In this document: piece by piece, positions 1 through 7,250 of the stretch
How the letters are laid out: every line of letters begins with the position of its first letter
How positions within the stretch are numbered: the first letter of the stretch is position 1
Source of the DNA: Actinomycetota bacterium
GTDB taxonomy: Bacteria > Actinomycetota > Acidimicrobiia > IMCC26256 > PALSA-610
Reading direction: 5' to 3'
DNA: 12,571 nucleotides
Assembly: GCA_005779345.1 (NCBI GenBank)
Contig: SXJQ01000007.1
Coordinates: 1 to 12,571 of the forward strand
Notes under the pieces: model-generated
What the model saw: the letters and a program-made list of their open reading frames with translations, nothing else
What the model was told of the DNA's origin: nothing
Database searches by the model: none
Translations under genes and position numbers: made by a program

Positions 1-20
1 CCCGGTGACGGCGCCGTTCC

Positions 21-26
21 TACGCT
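21..26 (+). promoter_or_regulatory. Probable leaderless -10 box of the thioesterase gene
   Basis: TACGCT fits the actinobacterial -10 consensus TANNNT and ends 6 nt before the ATG at 33, so transcription would begin at or next to the start codon. No Shine-Dalgarno sequence is visible. The -35 region would lie at the window edge and cannot be judged. Confidence 0.45.
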
Positions 27-32
27 GCGGTC

Positions 33-698
33 ATGAGCGAAGAAGACGCCGATCGCCTGGCACTCGCAGCAGCCCTGCGCGATCTCAACCACGCGTTCGT
101 CGGCCACGACGCCGATCCCGACCTGTTGCGGTCGACGACTGCGCTCGCCGTCGACCTCGCGACGCAACTCCGCGCGGGTGCGCGCCGCGACCGGTTGGCG
201 TTGATGCAGGCCTCGCGCCGTGAAGCCGAGGCCGAGGCCGCGGCGGGCGACTCGGGCCGGTTCCCGATGAACCGGCCCCGTTCGGGCTTCGAAGACCGCG
301 CGGTGGCGGGCCGGGCGAACCCGACGAGCATCGACTTCGATGTCCGGTTCGACGACGAAGACGACGTGGTCGCCGAGTTCGTGTTGCGGCGCGCGTTCGA
401 GGGTGCACCGGGGCGTGCACACGGCGGGATGGTCGCCGCAGCGTTCGACGATGTCACCGGGTGGGTGATCGGACGCCTCGGCGAACCGTCGTTCACGGGC
501 GAACTCACCGTGCGGTTCGTCGCGCCCGTGCCGGTCGACGAACGGCTCACGGTTCGGACGCGCCTCGCCGAGCGCGACGGTCGCAAGCTCTTCATCACTG
601 CGGAGATGACGGCCGCTGATCGCTTGGTCGCGACCTGTCGAGCGACCTACATCACGGTGGATCCGTCGGTCTTCGCCGGGATGCCCGACCCGCGTTGA
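33..698 (+). CDS. PaaI/THEM4-type hotdog-fold acyl-CoA thioesterase
   Basis: The 221-residue product probably hydrolyses an acyl-CoA thioester in the cytoplasm; the substrate cannot be read from sequence. The C-terminal half (about residues 95-212) looks like a single hotdog domain. It has the family's HGG motif (H130-G131-G132) at the start of the central helix, acidic residues D139/D140 further along that helix, and the following beta-strands with the pattern TGELTVRFVAPVPVDERL. The first 90 residues are a helical, charged extension seen in many actinobacterial members but absent from minimal PaaI proteins. The ATG at 33 is supported by a TANNNT box 6 nt upstream. The last 47 bp overlap the 3' end of the convergent transporter gene. 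The family call is good; the physiological role is unknown. Confidence 0.8.
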   Translation: MSEEDADRLALAAALRDLNHAFVGHDADPDLLRSTTALAVDLATQLRAGARRDRLALMQASRREAEAEAAAGDSGRFPMNRPRSGFEDRAVAGRANPTSIDFDVRFDDEDDVVAEFVLRRAFEGAPGRAHGGMVAAAFDDVTGWVIGRLGEPSFTGELTVRFVAPVPVDERLTVRTRLAERDGRKLFITAEMTAADRLVATCRATYITVDPSVFAGMPDPR

Positions 699-1560
699 CC
701 CGCAGCGAATCGACCGTGAACACGACGAGCGCGATCCAAACGAGCGCGAACCCGATCACACGCGCCCGCGGCATCGCCTCGTCGTAGAGCCAGACGCCGA
801 GCGCGAAGTTGATCGTCGGGACCGCGTACTGCAGCGGACCGAGCACCGTGAACGGGACTCGCGGCGCAGCGACCGCGAACAGCAACAGCGGGACGACCGT
901 GACGACCCCGGCGAGCAGCACGAGCGCGAGCTGGCCGCCCGACGCCGTCGTTCGGATCGCGTCGTCGCCCGTCTCGATCGCCGCGACGGTCGCGAGCGCC
1001 GCCGGCAGCAGGACGAACGTCTCCGCGGCGAGACTCTCGATCGGGTGCAGGGGGATCGTGCGCTTGATGAGGCCGTACCAACCCCAGGTGCCACCGAGCA
1101 CCAGCGCGAAGCCGGGGAGGTGTCCGTAGTCGAGGGTGAGCACGACGACGGCAGCGGCCGCGATCGACAGCGCGACGCCCGAGGCCGGTCGGAGGCGCTC
1201 GCCGAACCCGATCACGCCGATGGCGACGGTGACCAGGGGAGCGATGAAGTAGCCGAGCGCCGTCTCGACGACGTTGTCGTGTGTCACGGCCCACACGTAG
1301 GTCGTCCAGTTCGCGGTGAGCAGGAGCGCGGCGAGCCCGACTCGGATCGCGACCCAGGGGTCGTTGCGGATCGCCCGCAGCGCCGACCAGCGGCGGGTCA
1401 CGGTGACGACCGCGGCGAGGAGCAGCGACGACCACACGATGCGCTGGCCGATCAGCCCGAACGCGCTCAGTCCGTGCAGTTCGTGCCAGTAAACGGTGAG
1501 CAGACCCCACAACACGTAGGCGGCGATGCCGGCGAAGACGCCGCGTCGGTCGAGGTGCAC
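652..1560 (-). CDS. rarD: RarD-like EamA/DMT-superfamily transporter
   Basis: This 302-residue integral membrane protein belongs to the drug/metabolite transporter superfamily. It has about ten hydrophobic segments in two EamA halves and begins with the RarD-type N-terminus GVFAGIAAYVLWGLLTVYW. RarD was named for a chloramphenicol-sensitivity phenotype, but its natural substrate is not established, so export of a metabolite is only an inference. The start is GTG at 1558-1560, with TAGCCT 6 nt upstream on the minus strand, which suggests a leaderless transcript. The last transmembrane segment ends near VFTVDSLR, followed by a short basic tail. That tail is encoded within the 47-bp overlap with the thioesterase gene. 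Family identity is clear from length and sequence pattern. Confidence 0.85.
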   Translation of the reverse strand: MHLDRRGVFAGIAAYVLWGLLTVYWHELHGLSAFGLIGQRIVWSSLLLAAVVTVTRRWSALRAIRNDPWVAIRVGLAALLLTANWTTYVWAVTHDNVVETALGYFIAPLVTVAIGVIGFGERLRPASGVALSIAAAAVVVLTLDYGHLPGFALVLGGTWGWYGLIKRTIPLHPIESLAAETFVLLPAALATVAAIETGDDAIRTTASGGQLALVLLAGVVTVVPLLLFAVAAPRVPFTVLGPLQYAVPTINFALGVWLYDEAMPRARVIGFALVWIALVVFTVDSLRVNAGRASRRRPTDPP

Positions 1561-1566
1561 CGGGGC

Positions 1567-1572
1567 AGGCTA
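1567..1572 (-). promoter_or_regulatory. Probable leaderless -10 box of the RarD-like gene
   Basis: Read on the minus strand this is TAGCCT, a TANNNT match separated by exactly 6 nt (GCCCCG) from the GTG start at 1560. There is no Shine-Dalgarno sequence, so a leaderless mRNA is the simplest reading. No convincing -35 box is visible. Confidence 0.45.
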
Positions 1573-1604
1573 GGAGTGCCGCGTTCGTGGTAGGACACCA
1601 TTTC

Positions 1605-2639
1605 ATGCGCGTCGATGTGCTCACCGGTGGCCTGTCCCTCGCCCAGATGCAACAGCTCGCGCGCGACGCGTCGGCGGCGGGATTCTCGGGACTCGTCGTC
1701 ACCGAGGCCGGCCGGACCGCGTACCTCCAGTGCGCCGCGGCGGCGCTCGCCGTGCCGGGGCTCGAGCTGCTCACCGGTGTCGCGGTCGCGTTCCCGCGGA
1801 GTCCGATGGTCACCGCGCAGACGGCATGGGAGCTCGCCGAAGCCAGCGGCGGGCACTTTCGGCTCGGGCTCGGAACGCAGGTGCGCGCGCACATCGAACG
1901 CCGATACGGATCGGCGTTCGAACATCCCGGGCCGCGGCTCGTGGAGTACGTCCGAGCGGTGCGCGCGTGCTTCGCGGGGTTCCGCGGTGAGCCGCTCGCC
2001 TTCGACGGCCACTTCACGAAGTTGTCGCTGCTGTCGGCGATGTGGTCGCCGGGCAAGATCGCGGTCGACGACCCGCCGGTCGACATCGCCGCGGTCAACC
2101 CGTGGATGTTGCGCGCCGCGGGACGGGTCGCCGACGGCGTGCACGTGCACCCGCTGAATCATCCCGGCTACCTGCGCGATGTCGTCGTGCCGAACGTCGC
2201 GCAGGGCGCGACCGAAACCGGACGCGATCCGAGCGCGGTGCAGTTGATCGTGCCGTGCTTCACCGTTGCGGGCGATACCCCCGAGGAGCGCGCGCCGTGG
2301 CGTGAGCTCGCGCGCACGCAAGTCGCGTTCTACGGAAGCACCCCCAACTACGCGTTCGTGTTCGAGCTGCTCGGCCGCACGGGGACCACCGAGGCCATCC
2401 GTGAGCGTCAGAAGGCCGGCGACTTTGCGGGGATGACCAAGGTGATCGACGACGAACTCCTCGCATCGTTCGTCGTCGAGGGCAGCTGGGACGAGATGGC
2501 CGATCGGATCGTCGATCGATTCGGCGGTGTCGCCGAGCGCGTCGTGCTCTACCCGGCGGGGATGGCCTACGCGTCGAACCGCGAACACTTCGACCGCCTC
2601 GGTGCGGTCGCCCGAACGATCACGGAGGTATCGCGATGA
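1605..2639 (+). CDS. Luciferase-like (LLM class) F420-dependent oxidoreductase, TIGR03617-like
   Basis: The roughly 344-residue protein has the luciferase-like TIM barrel. Typical stretches are LARDASAAGFSGLVVTEAG near the N-terminus and SPMVTAQTAWELAEASGGHFRLGLGTQ in the middle. In actinobacteria this group generally uses reduced coenzyme F420 for hydride transfer, but the substrate is unknown. I prefer the ATG at 1605 (MRVDVLTGG), because relatives begin with a beta-strand of this kind; an in-frame GTG at 1587 would add six residues. Its final four bases ATGA overlap the start of the amidohydrolase gene, so the two are almost certainly co-translated. It is divergent from the transporter gene, with only 26-44 bp between them depending on the start. 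The specific subfamily label is from memory and less certain than the fold. Confidence 0.82.
   Translation: MRVDVLTGGLSLAQMQQLARDASAAGFSGLVVTEAGRTAYLQCAAAALAVPGLELLTGVAVAFPRSPMVTAQTAWELAEASGGHFRLGLGTQVRAHIERRYGSAFEHPGPRLVEYVRAVRACFAGFRGEPLAFDGHFTKLSLLSAMWSPGKIAVDDPPVDIAAVNPWMLRAAGRVADGVHVHPLNHPGYLRDVVVPNVAQGATETGRDPSAVQLIVPCFTVAGDTPEERAPWRELARTQVAFYGSTPNYAFVFELLGRTGTTEAIRERQKAGDFAGMTKVIDDELLASFVVEGSWDEMADRIVDRFGGVAERVVLYPAGMAYASNREHFDRLGAVARTITEVSR
2624..2628 (+). promoter_or_regulatory. Ribosome binding site of the amidohydrolase gene
   Basis: GGAGG lies inside the end of the oxidoreductase gene, 7 nt before the ATG at 2636. Together with the ATGA stop/start overlap it fixes the downstream start and indicates translational coupling. 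Confidence 0.75.
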
Positions 2640-3853
2640 GCTACAACGCGCTGGGCCGGATCGTGCACGACGCCGACGCACACATCATGGAGACCCCGAC
2701 GTGGCTTCGCGACCACGCGGACCCCGACGTGCGCGACCGCATCCGCCCGCTCGACCTCGGTGGCGGCAACGAGCTGAAGCAGACCGGCGACGTCGACGAA
2801 CAGCTTGCCGACCTGCGCGCCACGTTCGATCGGCTCGCCGCGAAGCACGCCTCCGACGAGTACCGCGCGACGGAGGCGGCCGAGATCATGGCCCGCAAGA
2901 ACTTCGCGGCGACCGGCAGCTTCGTCGCGGCCGATCGCCCGCGGGCGCTCGACCTGCTCGGGTTCGCGAGCCAACTCGTCTTCAACACGTTCCACAACCG
3001 GCGGCTGCGAGACTGGGAGCATTCGGGCGACCTCGACCTCGCGTACGGCGTCGCCCGCGCCCACAACCGCGGCATGACCGAGTTCTGCAGTGTCGATCCC
3101 CGACTCCTCGCGACCGGATACGTGCCGCTCGTCGACTTCGCGCGGGCGGCCGCTGCCGCCGACGAGGCGATCGCGATGGGCGCAGCGGCGCTGCTGGTCG
3201 CATCGGGCTGTCCCCCGGGGCACAGCCCGAGCCACCGCGATCTCGACCCCGTGTGGGCCCGAGCACAAGACGCCGACCTGCCGATCGTGTTCCACGTGGG
3301 CGGTACCGGCGACCTCATCGACCGGCACTACTTCGTGAACGGGCTTCCCATCCCGCCCGACTTCCACGGTGGCGAGGAGAACTTCCGCAGTGTCGACTAC
3401 ATGGCGATCCCCTTCCCGCCGATGCAGACGATCGCGACGATGGTGTTCGACGGAGTCTTCGACCGATTCCCGCGGCTGCGCATCGGCGTGATCGAACAGG
3501 GCGCGATCTGGGTGCCGAGTTGGATGCGCCAGATGGAGAGCGCATTCGAGGCCTTCCACCGTCACGAGGAGCGCGTGCGCGCGCTCGAACTCCGACCGAG
3601 CGACTACGTGCGCCGTCAGATGAAGTTCACGCCGTACCCGACCGAAGACGTCGGCTGGATCATCGATCAGGCAGGCGCCGAGGTGGTGATGTTCAACTCC
3701 GACTACCCCCATGTCGAGGGCGGGCGGCGGCCGATCGAGCGGTTCGAGGCGTCGCTCGGCGCAGCCGACGAGTCGGTGCGCCAGGCCTTCTACTGCGACA
3801 ACTTCCTCGCGCTCATGGGCGCGGCAGCTGCGCCGGTCACGGGTAGGGCGTGA
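2636..3853 (+). CDS. Metal-dependent amidohydrolase (Amidohydro_2 / ACMSD-like TIM barrel)
   Basis: The 405-residue protein matches the amidohydrolase 2 family, which includes decarboxylases such as ACMSD and various hydrolases. Candidate metal ligands are present: the N-terminal DADAH motif (D14, H16), H220 in PIVFHVGG, and D356 with H359 in NSDYPH near the C-terminus. E287 in GVIEQGA is also typical. The first position of the usual HxH pair is Asp (D14), a form common in this branch. The start is set by GGAGG and the ATGA overlap with the upstream luciferase-like gene, so the two products probably act on the same compound or on successive intermediates. The last 17 bp overlap the convergent MDMPI-fold gene. 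The reaction (hydrolysis or decarboxylation) is not determined. Confidence 0.82.
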   Translation: MSYNALGRIVHDADAHIMETPTWLRDHADPDVRDRIRPLDLGGGNELKQTGDVDEQLADLRATFDRLAAKHASDEYRATEAAEIMARKNFAATGSFVAADRPRALDLLGFASQLVFNTFHNRRLRDWEHSGDLDLAYGVARAHNRGMTEFCSVDPRLLATGYVPLVDFARAAAAADEAIAMGAAALLVASGCPPGHSPSHRDLDPVWARAQDADLPIVFHVGGTGDLIDRHYFVNGLPIPPDFHGGEENFRSVDYMAIPFPPMQTIATMVFDGVFDRFPRLRIGVIEQGAIWVPSWMRQMESAFEAFHRHEERVRALELRPSDYVRRQMKFTPYPTEDVGWIIDQAGAEVVMFNSDYPHVEGGRRPIERFEASLGAADESVRQAFYCDNFLALMGAAAAPVTGRA

Positions 3854-4538
3854 TCGCGGGCGCACCGTCGATCTCGGCACGCCCGAGCATCCACGCGAGC
3901 AGCTCGCGCGAACTGCCGGCGACGACGACACCGCCGTCGCCGATCGTGATCGGATCACCGCCGCCCGGCGCGAGCACGAGCCCGCCGCTGCTCACCCGGG
4001 CACCGAGCTGAGCGATCGCGAGCGGCCATTCGCGATCGACGAAGGCCTCGGACCAGTCGTCGGGAGCGAATGCGAGCCCGAGGTCCGCGTGGTGGATCTC
4101 GACCTCGCGCCACCGTCGGAACGGCCACGACGCGAGCGGAACTTCACCGAGCATCACCGACCGCCCGACCCCGTGCGCCCAGACCTCGCCGTCGGCCTCC
4201 GTGGTCGCCAGGTCGAGGCGCGCACATGCGGTGGCGAGATCGCCCAGGAGTACGCCGCGACTCCGACCCGCGCCCGCTTCGATGTCGCCGCCGCGCTGCG
4301 CGGCTCCGCCGGGATACTGGTCGCCGATCTCGCCGCGCGCCGCCGCCTCGAACATTCCGGTGACGGCGTCGGCGTTGCGTGCGAGATGGGTGATCACGTG
4401 CGCGATCGACCAGGTGGGGAGCCGACTCGGCGCCGCGGGGTCGAAGTCGGTCGTCTCGAGCTCGCCGAGGAGGAGGGCATGCGCGGCGCGCAGCCCCCGG
4501 AGGTCTGCATCGGGACGCGGACTGGCTGCGCTCGTCAT
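3837..4538 (-). CDS. Maleylpyruvate isomerase (MDMPI) N-terminal-domain protein, mycothiol-dependent type
   Basis: This is a 233-residue soluble protein with the DinB-like four-helix MDMPI fold. The family signature SRLPTWSIAHVITHLARN covers residues 38-55, and the second signature WREVEIHHADLG covers residues 143-154. Likely metal ligands are H51, E145 and H149, an arrangement and spacing like His52/Glu144/His148 described for the Corynebacterium glutamicum enzyme; D152 completes the HxxD pattern. The characterised enzyme isomerises maleylpyruvate in gentisate breakdown using mycothiol. No gentisate dioxygenase or fumarylpyruvate hydrolase is nearby, so this may be another mycothiol-dependent transferase or isomerase. 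The ATG at 4538 has TAACGT 6 nt upstream. The 3' end overlaps the amidohydrolase gene by 17 bp. Confidence 0.78.
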   Translation of the reverse strand: MTSAASPRPDADLRGLRAAHALLLGELETTDFDPAAPSRLPTWSIAHVITHLARNADAVTGMFEAAARGEIGDQYPGGAAQRGGDIEAGAGRSRGVLLGDLATACARLDLATTEADGEVWAHGVGRSVMLGEVPLASWPFRRWREVEIHHADLGLAFAPDDWSEAFVDREWPLAIAQLGARVSSGGLVLAPGGGDPITIGDGGVVVAGSSRELLAWMLGRAEIDGAPAITPYP

Positions 4539-4544
4539 GGGCCA

Positions 4545-4550
4545 ACGTTA
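4545..4550 (-). promoter_or_regulatory. Probable leaderless -10 box of the first MDMPI-fold gene
   Basis: On the minus strand this reads TAACGT and ends exactly 6 nt before the ATG at 4538. It matches TANNNT and there is no Shine-Dalgarno sequence. A -35 element at normal spacing would fall over the start codon of the divergent gene. Confidence 0.5.
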
Positions 4551-4558
4551 CGGCTCCG

Positions 4559-4564
4559 TAGTAT
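4559..4564 (+). promoter_or_regulatory. Probable leaderless -10 box of the second luciferase-like gene
   Basis: TAGTAT is a close -10 match (TATAAT consensus, TANNNT form) and lies 6 nt before the ATG at 4571. With the opposing box at 4545-4550 it makes a back-to-back promoter pair in a 32-bp gap. The -35 position would cover the start codon of the opposite gene. Confidence 0.5.
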
Positions 4565-4570
4565 CGGCGC

Positions 4571-5548
4571 ATGGAGCAGATGCGATTCGGTGCGTTCGCG
4601 CCGCAGGGCTGGAAGACGGAGCTGATCGGGATCGACGGTGCGGCGGCGAAGTGGGCCGCCTGTCGCGACGTCGCGTTGCGCGCCGAGCGGCTCGGCTACG
4701 ACTCGATCTGGGTGTACGACCACTTCCACAACGTGCCGACCCCCGCGCACGAAGCGGTGTTCGAGTGCTGGACCGTCATGGCGGCGCTCGCCGAGGCGAC
4801 GACGTCGATCCGGCTCGGTCAGATGGTGAGCTGCACGAGCTACCGGGAGCCGACGCTCACCGCGAAGATCACGAGCTCGATCGACGTCATCAGCGGGGGA
4901 CGCCTGGAGTGGGGTGTCGGTGCCGGCTGGTACCAGCACGAGTACGACGCCTACGGCATCGAGTTCCCGAAGCCCGCGGTCCGCATCGGCATGTTGCGCG
5001 AGGCGGTGGAGATCGTCACCGCGATGTGGCGCGATGCCGAGACCACCTACGACGGTCGCTACTACACGGTGCGCGGCGCGCAGTGCGACCCCAAGCCGTT
5101 GCAGTCGCCGCGCCCGCCCGTGTGGATCGGCGGTAGCGGCGAGCAACTGACCCTGCGCGTCGTGGCGAGGCTCGCCGACAAGTCGAACTTCGGCGGCAAG
5201 CCGCACGAATGGCTGCACAAGCGTGGCGTGCTCCAGCGGCACTGTCACGAACTCGGACGCGACGAGGACACGATCGAAAAGACCTGGTCTCCCGAGTGCA
5301 TCGTGCGTGCCACCGAGGCCGAGGCGCGCGCGTTCCACGACGCTCGACGCGAGCAGCAGCCCTGGTTGGAGGAGTGGGACTCCTACCGGCAGGGCAACCT
5401 CGCGGGCAGCGTCGAACAGGTCGCCGATCGGATCGCCGAGTACCAGGGGATGGGCTGTACCTACATCGTGCCGTGGTTCCCCGACTATCCCGGGACCGAG
5501 ACGCTCGAGCGGCTCGCGACCGAGGTCGCCCCGAACTTCGCCCGCTGA
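4571..5548 (+). CDS. Luciferase-like (LLM class) F420-dependent oxidoreductase, Rv1855c/TIGR03560-like
   Basis: The 325-residue protein is a second luciferase-like TIM-barrel oxidoreductase, clearly different from the one at 1605-2639. Characteristic stretches are RLGYDSIWVYDHFH (cofactor-side strand), RLGQMVSCTSYREPTLTAK, DVISGGRLEWGVGAGW, and PPVWIGGSGEQLTLRVVA towards the C-terminus. Members most like this are predicted to bind coenzyme F420 rather than FMN. The substrate is unknown. The start ATG at 4571 is supported by TAGTAT 6 nt upstream, and a second ATG at 4580 (MRFGAF) is possible. The stop lies 3 bp from the end of the convergent SnoaL-like gene. The subfamily name is from recall and is less certain than the fold. 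Confidence 0.83.
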   Translation: MEQMRFGAFAPQGWKTELIGIDGAAAKWAACRDVALRAERLGYDSIWVYDHFHNVPTPAHEAVFECWTVMAALAEATTSIRLGQMVSCTSYREPTLTAKITSSIDVISGGRLEWGVGAGWYQHEYDAYGIEFPKPAVRIGMLREAVEIVTAMWRDAETTYDGRYYTVRGAQCDPKPLQSPRPPVWIGGSGEQLTLRVVARLADKSNFGGKPHEWLHKRGVLQRHCHELGRDEDTIEKTWSPECIVRATEAEARAFHDARREQQPWLEEWDSYRQGNLAGSVEQVADRIAEYQGMGCTYIVPWFPDYPGTETLERLATEVAPNFAR

Positions 5549-5551
5549 CGG

Positions 5552-6037
5552 TCAGCGCGCGGGCCGACTCCAGTTGCGGTCGACCTCGCGCGGGGGAAAG
5601 ACGAACTCCGGCGACGGTCGCCATCCGGTCGCGCGCAGGTCTTCGTTGACGTGCGCCATGTTGAGGATGTCCTCGTCGTAGTCGAACTTGCCGTTGCCCG
5701 CGTAGCGCAACGTCGACAGCCCCGACTGCCGTGGCCGGATGCCGTCGGGCCCCGCGGGGAGGATCTGGGTCCACTTGACGAGCACGAGGCCGTCGCCGAT
5801 CACCGCCCACCCCTCGATCGGGAACTGCCAGTCCTCGAGGCCGCGCATCGACTCGTCGAAGAAGTGTGCGATCGCGTCGATGCCTTCGACGCGTCCCCAC
5901 GCAGGGTCGATGTAGACGGCGTCGTCGGTGAAGAAGCGGCGCAGCGCGGTCCAGTCGAGTTCCTTGCGCTCGATCGCAGCGCGGGTCTCCAGGTACTCGC
6001 GGACGGTGGCTTCGATCTCGGTGGTCGCGTCGGTCAT
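5552..6037 (-). CDS. SnoaL-like / NTF2-superfamily protein
   Basis: This 161-residue protein has the cone-shaped SnoaL/NTF2-like fold. An N-terminal helix (EATVREYLETRAAIERKE) is followed by LRRFFTDDAVYIDPAWG, which carries the family's typical FxxDAV(Y) pattern, then GIDAIAHFFDES and strands ending near residue 125. Relatives include ketosteroid isomerases, hydratases, polyketide cyclases and non-enzymatic binding proteins, so I do not assign a reaction. The start at 6037 begins exactly at the conserved helix. Reading upstream is open for more than 280 further codons, but that stretch is antisense noise over the next gene. A weak -10-like CATGCT lies 6 nt upstream. The gene converges on the second luciferase-like gene with a 3-bp gap. 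Confidence 0.75.
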   Translation of the reverse strand: MTDATTEIEATVREYLETRAAIERKELDWTALRRFFTDDAVYIDPAWGRVEGIDAIAHFFDESMRGLEDWQFPIEGWAVIGDGLVLVKWTQILPAGPDGIRPRQSGLSTLRYAGNGKFDYDEDILNMAHVNEDLRATGWRPSPEFVFPPREVDRNWSRPAR

Positions 6038-6081
6038 GGTCGCAGCATGGCAAACGCGACCGGTTCCGTGCGAGACGGGGA

Positions 6082-7143
6082 TCAGCCGAGGTCGACGAAC
6101 GCGTCGGTGACCCGATCGCGCCACGATCGGAGGTTCGGACCGAGGCTCGCGTCGGTCCGGCCGAGGCGGACGACGAGCAGATCCAGCGCAGGGACGCAGA
6201 GGATCGACTGGCCCTCGTAGCCGCTGGCCCAAAAGCTGCCGAGTGGGTCGCCGGCGACGACCCACCAGTGCGCGCCGTATCCGGAGCCGTCGCTCGGGTC
6301 GATCGAACGGAGCGTGCGACCGTGATCGACCCAGCCCGCGGGACGCACGCGGCGGCCGTCCCACTCGCCGCCGCGCAGCTGCAGCAGCCCGAAGCGGGCG
6401 AAGTCGCGTGCCGTCGCGTGCACATACGACGAGCCGACGAACGTTCCGGCCGCGTCGAAGCGCGCGGTCGCGGTGGCCATGCCGATGGGCGCGAACAACT
6501 CGTCGTGGAGCCAAGCGGCGACGCCCTCGGCGTCGCCGCCGATCGCTTCGCCGGCGAGGCGGGCCACGAGGTTGCTCGTTCCCGACGAATAGTTGAACGT
6601 GCTTCCCGGTTCGTTCGCCAGCGGCCGTGCCGCGGCGAACGCGGCGACATCGTCGCTCCCGGCGCCGAACAACATATCGATCACGTGCGAGGTCTCGCCG
6701 TCGATGTAGTCCTCGTCGAACGCGAGGCCGTCGCGCATCTCGAGGAGGTGCTCCAGGGTGATCGCCTGGCGCGGATCGCCCGGTCGCTGCCATTCGGCGA
6801 TGGCCGCGGGTTCGTCGAGCGCGAGCGCCTCGCGGTCGACGAGGATCCCGACCGCGGCGTGGAGGATCGATTTCGCCATCGACCACGACAGGAGCGGCGT
6901 GTCGATCGTGACGGGCTCGTCAGGATCGTTCCACTTCGGGAGCGCACCGCCGTAGCGCTCGGCGACGACCGCACCGCGGTGGACGACGACGACCGCGTAG
7001 GTCTGGGCGTACCGGCCGGTGTCGGTGAACATCTCCTCGACGAGCGCCGCGAGCTCGGGGGGCCCATCGGCGCGGACCGGCCAGGCGTCGGTGGGCCAGG
7101 GCACGCCGTCGGGTTGGCGCGGGAGCGGGACGAGGCCGGTCAC
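6082..7143 (-). CDS. Serine hydrolase of the class C beta-lactamase / penicillin-binding protein fold
   Basis: From the GTG at 7143 the product has 353 residues. It belongs to the beta-lactamase-related serine hydrolases (esterases, peptidases and 6-aminohexanoate-dimer hydrolase-like enzymes). The nucleophile motif SxxK is SMAK at residues 88-91, in the context LLSWSMAKSIL. The second motif has Y185 in FNYSSGTSN, and the third-motif region is SGYEGQS instead of the lactamase KTG. No signal peptide is visible, so a cytoplasmic esterase or amidase is more likely than a true beta-lactamase. An ATG at 7206 would add 21 poorly conserved-looking residues. I prefer 7143 because GLVPLPRQPDGVPWPTDAWP is the usual beginning of this group and TAGGTT lies 8 nt upstream. 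Confidence 0.78.
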   Translation of the reverse strand: MTGLVPLPRQPDGVPWPTDAWPVRADGPPELAALVEEMFTDTGRYAQTYAVVVVHRGAVVAERYGGALPKWNDPDEPVTIDTPLLSWSMAKSILHAAVGILVDREALALDEPAAIAEWQRPGDPRQAITLEHLLEMRDGLAFDEDYIDGETSHVIDMLFGAGSDDVAAFAAARPLANEPGSTFNYSSGTSNLVARLAGEAIGGDAEGVAAWLHDELFAPIGMATATARFDAAGTFVGSSYVHATARDFARFGLLQLRGGEWDGRRVRPAGWVDHGRTLRSIDPSDGSGYGAHWWVVAGDPLGSFWASGYEGQSILCVPALDLLVVRLGRTDASLGPNLRSWRDRVTDAFVDLG

Positions 7144-7151
7144 GAGCCGAC

Positions 7152-7157
7152 AACCTA
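7152..7157 (-). promoter_or_regulatory. Possible -10 box of the serine hydrolase gene
   Basis: Minus-strand TAGGTT ends 8 nt before the GTG at 7143 and fits TANNNT, though with slightly longer spacing than the other candidates in this window. If the start were the ATG at 7206 this box would be inside the gene and meaningless. Confidence 0.3.
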
Positions 7158-7238
7158 CGCGAGTGCACGGCGCGGAGGGATGCCGACCGAGGTCGGGATG
7201 TGGCATCGTCGGGGTGATCCGCCGCCCGCGCGCACGAC

Positions 7239-7244
7239 GAAGGA
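7239..7244 (+). promoter_or_regulatory. Ribosome binding site of the acyl-CoA ligase gene
   Basis: GAAGGA lies 6 nt before the ATG at 7251, a standard Shine-Dalgarno arrangement. This gene therefore has a leader, unlike several of its neighbours. Confidence 0.65.
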
Positions 7245-7250
7245 ACCTCG

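Noticed and set aside
2567..3958. 463-codon open frame on the minus strand, opposite the amidohydrolase
   Set aside because: The product is charged, biased sequence without domain features. The plus-strand amidohydrolase has all its metal ligands, a ribosome binding site and a coupled start.
3837..5548. A gentisate or aromatic-ring degradation operon suggested by the maleylpyruvate isomerase-like gene
   Set aside because: No ring-cleavage dioxygenase or fumarylpyruvate hydrolase is present and the genes run in opposite directions. The MDMPI fold alone does not establish the pathway.
6038..6886. Extension of the SnoaL-like gene upstream to 6886
   Set aside because: The extra 283 residues are Arg-rich and antisense-like relative to the beta-lactamase-fold gene, which occupies this strand in another frame. 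The SnoaL domain begins precisely at 6037.
6082..7143. Antibiotic-resistance beta-lactamase
   Set aside because: The SxxK and Tyr motifs are present but there is no KTG motif and no signal peptide, so a general serine esterase or amidase is more likely.
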